Source: Pyropia yezoensis | Lineage: Eukaryota > Rhodophyta > Bangiophyceae > Bangiales > Bangiaceae | DNA: 64,000 nt | Reading direction: 5' to 3' | Assembly (NCBI GenBank): GCA_009829735.1 | Contig: CM020620.1 | Location: 10,351,420-10,415,419 of the forward strand | Shown here: positions 61,349 to 64,000 of the stretch, piece by piece | How the letters are laid out: each line of letters begins with the position of its first letter | Numbering within the stretch: the stretch's first letter is position 1 | Notes under the pieces: generated by a model | Told to the model about the DNA's origin: nothing | Databases searched by the model: none | Seen by the model: only the letters and a program-made list of their open reading frames with translations | Position numbers and translations under genes: made by a program

Positions 61349-61828
61349 TTGAGAACCACGACAGGCAGACAGGAGCTGCGAAAGGCCCAGTACTTCACGA
61401 AGATCGACCTCCGATCAGGTTACCACCAGATCCGGCTTGACCCTGATACTATCCCGCTGACGGCGTTCCGAACAAAATACGGGTTCTACGACTTTACCGA
61501 TCTACCCCTTGGGCTAACAGACGCCCTCGCGGTCTTCATGAACCTAATGAATGACGTTTTCCGACCCTTTCTCTACGATTTCATCTGTGTCTACCTCCAC
61601 GATATCCTTGCCAACAGTGAATTTTACGAAGATCACTTTAAGCACTTAAGGCAAGCCCTGGACAAGTTGCGAGAGCATAAACTCTACGCCATGCTCAGCA
61701 AACGCCAATTTGCCCGAACAACTGTGGACTACCTCGGCCACGTCATCTCCAATGAAGGCTTCTCTAGGGAGGACTACGAGATCCAAGCCATTCGATCATG
61801 GGTAACGCCACAGAGCCACAAGGATTAG
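61349..61828 (+). pseudogene. Reverse transcriptase remnant
   Basis: Shows the gypsy RT landmarks AQYFTKIDLRSGYHQIR, TAFRTKYGFYDF, LPLGLT and VDYLGHVIS. The catalytic tetrapeptide, normally Y-x-D-D, reads Y-L-H-D, and the usual N-A-P after GLT reads D-A-L. The frame ends at a premature TAG (61826-61828). To the left, the PxPxIEN-like segment (CPPVENHDR) lies in a different frame, showing an additional frameshift near 61,370. Inactive copy. Confidence 0.9.
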
Positions 61829-62203
61829 CAATCCTTCCTTGGCATGGTCAACTTCTATCGCCGATTTATTAATGGAATGGCATCCGTAGCTGCACCTCTC
61901 ACAAGGCTCACTGGGAACGTCGACTTTGAATGGAACTCTGACGCCCAGAAGGTTTTTGAGCAACTACAAACCCTGACGACAAGTGGACCGGTATTGAGTC
62001 TATTCGAAATGGGGTACCCAATCGTTTTGTCCACAGATGCCAGTGGGTATGCTGTTGGCGCTGTCCTTGAACATTATGACGGAAAAGTACGACACCCAGT
62101 GGCCTACTTCTCATTGACGCTGAGAATCCACGAACAGCGCTACAGTATCCGTGAGCGCGAACTGCTCGCAGTAGTACGAGCCATTCGACACTGGCGCTGC
62201 TAC
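61829..62203 (+). pseudogene. RT thumb and RNase H remnant, 5' part
   Basis: Continues the RT directly after the stop: FLGMVNFYRRFI, LTGNVDFEWN, then the RNase H strand IVLSTDASGYAVGAVL and the conserved YSIRERELLAVV. It is cut by the inserted element at 62204. Confidence 0.85.
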
Positions 62204-62664
62204 TGTGGCAGAACTGGCCCCACGCAGGGGGGCAGAGTGCGCCATACTGGGACGGGGGACAACTGGTCTGACCCGTTCCTCCCTTTGCATTTGATCCCGA
62301 ATTTCCCCAAGTCAGGGATACTTTGATTGATAGTAAATCCCACATGGATTTGAGGGTTTTCTGCATTTTATCGTCTTGAATTTTCGTGTGGCCCGGTGCT
62401 GGGGTGGGAGATTCTGAGTGGCAAGATTCTGAGAGGACCCTGGGGGGATAAGGGAAGGGACAGCGGGGCTTGGCCTCACTTCCCCGTCCCGACCAAGAAA
62501 CTGTTGGCCCACACACCATCTTCTTGTTTACTGGTGGGGGGATTGCTCCACAACAGAGACAGCGTGTGTGCGACTTGCACTTCTTCCGGTTCCCCCGACA
62601 CGGGAGGCAGCCCTTGAGCACCACCCCAACTTGGGTGCTGGGTGCGCGAGCGGATTATGCCACA
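62204..62664. mobile_element. Solo-LTR-like insertion (461 bp) with 5-bp target duplication
   Basis: Begins TGTGGCA and ends TGCCACA (7-bp inverted ends, TG..CA) and is flanked by GCTAC at 62199-62203 and 62665-62669. Removing the insert and one GCTAC leaves the RNase H frame continuous, proving insertion after the host copy's frame was set. Size, TG..CA ends and 5-bp duplication fit a solo LTR; a small TIR transposon is less likely. Confidence 0.85.
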
Positions 62665-62669
62665 GCTAC

Positions 62670-63150
62670 CTCCATGGAAGACCTTTCGAGGTGCACACCG
62701 ACCATGAGTCCCTAACATACCTGAAAACCCAAGAGAAGCTCAATGACCGCCAAGTCAAGTGGCTGGAGCTGTTGAGGCAATTCGATTTCAAGATCATCCC
62801 CATCAAGGGCACATCCAACCCCGTAGCTGAAGCTCTTTCGAGGCCACCACAAGACGCCCCCGACAAGCACGCTCCCAATCTAGATCTCCTTAGTCGCGTA
62901 CTAACCAACATCACCGAACACCTACCCAAGGAAACTGAAATCAACAACCTCATGACCATAAGCCAAAGTGATCACGACATTGCCACCCTAGACCAAGAGT
63001 ACAACGCGGACCCCGAGATTACCGACCTAGTCAAATACCCGGCGTATCCCTACGGGCTTTACATGAGGTTGTTGAAACGAGGTGACCGTACGTGCATCCC
63101 CGTTGGTGCTCTACGCCAACGACTACTCCATGACTACCACGACATCCCAA
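62670..63150 (+). pseudogene. RNase H end and integrase zinc-binding remnant
   Basis: VHTDHESLTYLKTQ and NDRQVKWLELLRQFDF match the RNase H end and connector, followed by GTSNPVAEALSR and a linker to LLHDYHD, the start of the integrase HHCC module. A frameshift near 63,145-63,160 separates it from the rest of integrase. Confidence 0.85.
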
Positions 63151-64000
63151 AGCCAAGGGCACAAGGGAGTCAAGAAAACCACCAACGATATGGCTTCTAA
63201 ATACTACTGGAAGACGATGTGGAAAGACACCCAAAGATACGTACAATCATGTGACTTGTGCCAGCGGAACAAGGCCGCCACCCATTCACCTCTGGGTCAC
63301 CTCAAACCACTAGATGCACCGAACCGTCAATGGGCAAGTTTCTCCAAGGACTTCATCGCACCTCTTCCACTGACCCCAAGGGGCCACAATGGCATTTACG
63401 TCATTGTAGACAGACTGTCGAAAATGATTCGACTAGCACCAATGGAGCCCGACTGTACTGCACCAGTCGTAGCGCAACTCTACCTTGATCACGTCTACCG
63501 TCATGAAGGTCTGCCATCCGACGTCGTCTGCGACCCAGACCGAATCTACTTCTACAACTTCTGGCAGTCGCTCTCCGAAATTCTCAACGTCAAGATCGAG
63601 GCTTCTTCGGCCTATCATCCCCAGACGGACGGACAAACCGAGATCATGACCAAGAAGATTGAAGAAATCCTGAGAAACTTCGTGAATCATCACCAGGGCG
63701 ATTGGGATCTCTTCCTCGTCGCTGCAGAAGTAGCTCACAACCGGTCACCCAATGCGGTCACGACATACTTCCCATTCTTCCTGAACTATGATTTTGAACC
63801 AAGGACGGTACCTGTGGACTTCCTCGACAGCAAGGAATCAAATCTACCAGCTGTATCTGATTGACTAAGCAGTTTGCAATACGCTCAGAAGACTGCCATT
63901 ACCTCCATCAGGAAGGTCAATGAGACTCGCTCGGCGTACGCTAACCGCCGACGCCGACCATGTACGATCGCTGTCGACGATCTCGTGCTCCTGAGCACCA
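63151..64000 (+). pseudogene. Integrase remnant
   Basis: GHKGVKKT and CDLCQRNKA complete the zinc module; the catalytic core shows KDFIAPLP (first Asp), VCDPDRIYFYNFWQ (second Asp) and HPQTDGQTE (Glu). A TGA at 63862-63864 interrupts before the conserved ANRRRRPC ... VDDLVLLS segment, which runs off the window edge. Confidence 0.88.

Larger units (their letters stand above)
61320..64000 (+). mobile_element. Degenerate Ty3/gypsy retrotransposon pol region, continues past the window
   Basis: Remnants of reverse transcriptase, RNase H and integrase occur in canonical Ty3/gypsy order, broken by stops, frameshifts and a nested insertion. No gag, protease or 5' LTR is recognisable to the left, and the right end lies outside the window. 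Confidence 0.9.

Overview
ORGANISM. The window is nuclear DNA of a eukaryote with an extremely GC-rich gene space. Three introns can be placed exactly with GT..AG borders and continuous reading frames (two in an LRAT-family gene, donors GTACGT; one in a carbonyl-reductase gene, donor GTGCGT). Gene families such as PEX11, Elongator subunit 5, a DCAF11/LEC14B WD40 protein, an ARM-repeat protein and Ty3/gypsy retrotransposon remains are eukaryotic. Proteins are swollen with Ala, Gly and Pro runs and codon third positions are almost all G or C. This resembles what is known of bangiophyte red seaweeds (Porphyra/Pyropia) or another GC-rich alga, but the lineage is an inference and was not tested. 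LAYOUT. 1-2.3 kb: simple repeats and a 22-bp satellite. 2.3-7.5 kb: a large minus-strand gene ending in an MsrB-like fold, and a doubtful Ala-rich ORF behind it. 8.9-11.2 kb: WD40 protein of the DCAF11/LEC14B type. 11.7-13.4 kb: a MYND zinc-finger gene interrupted by a stop and a frameshift. 15.0-21.1 kb: two convergent low-complexity genes of unknown function. 23.1-26.0 kb: a secreted, single-pass membrane protein with WEPDVTDAPS repeats. 26.8-28.3 kb: ELP5. 29.0-29.9 kb: PEX11. 30.6-37.2 kb: a lower-GC, repeat-rich stretch holding a three-exon LRAT-family gene and an inverted-repeat element. 37.2-41.3 kb: a huge Pro-rich protein split by one in-frame TGA. 44.5-45.6 kb: a C1q-like domain protein. 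46.3-48.8 kb: ARM-repeat protein. 50.3-54.3 kb: an Ala-rich coiled coil of about 1,300 residues. 55-64 kb: lower GC, with MITE-like inverted-repeat elements, a two-exon carbonyl reductase (SDR), an orphan ORF and a degenerate Ty3/gypsy pol region carrying a nested solo-LTR-like insertion. READING THE GENES. Many genes change frame exactly at long G or C runs (13-34 bases). The simplest reading is run-length error in the assembled sequence, so several CDS spans below are given as gene extents rather than one open frame. FUNCTION AS A WHOLE. The genes form no operon or pathway; the window looks like an ordinary chromosomal mix (tRNA modification, peroxisome division, ubiquitin ligase adaptor, lipid acyltransferase, carbonyl reduction, surface and coiled-coil proteins) separated by repeat-rich spacers. 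A recurring GTACTGTAC/GTACAGTAC motif sits in many of these spacers and is the best candidate for shared, undescribed regulation.
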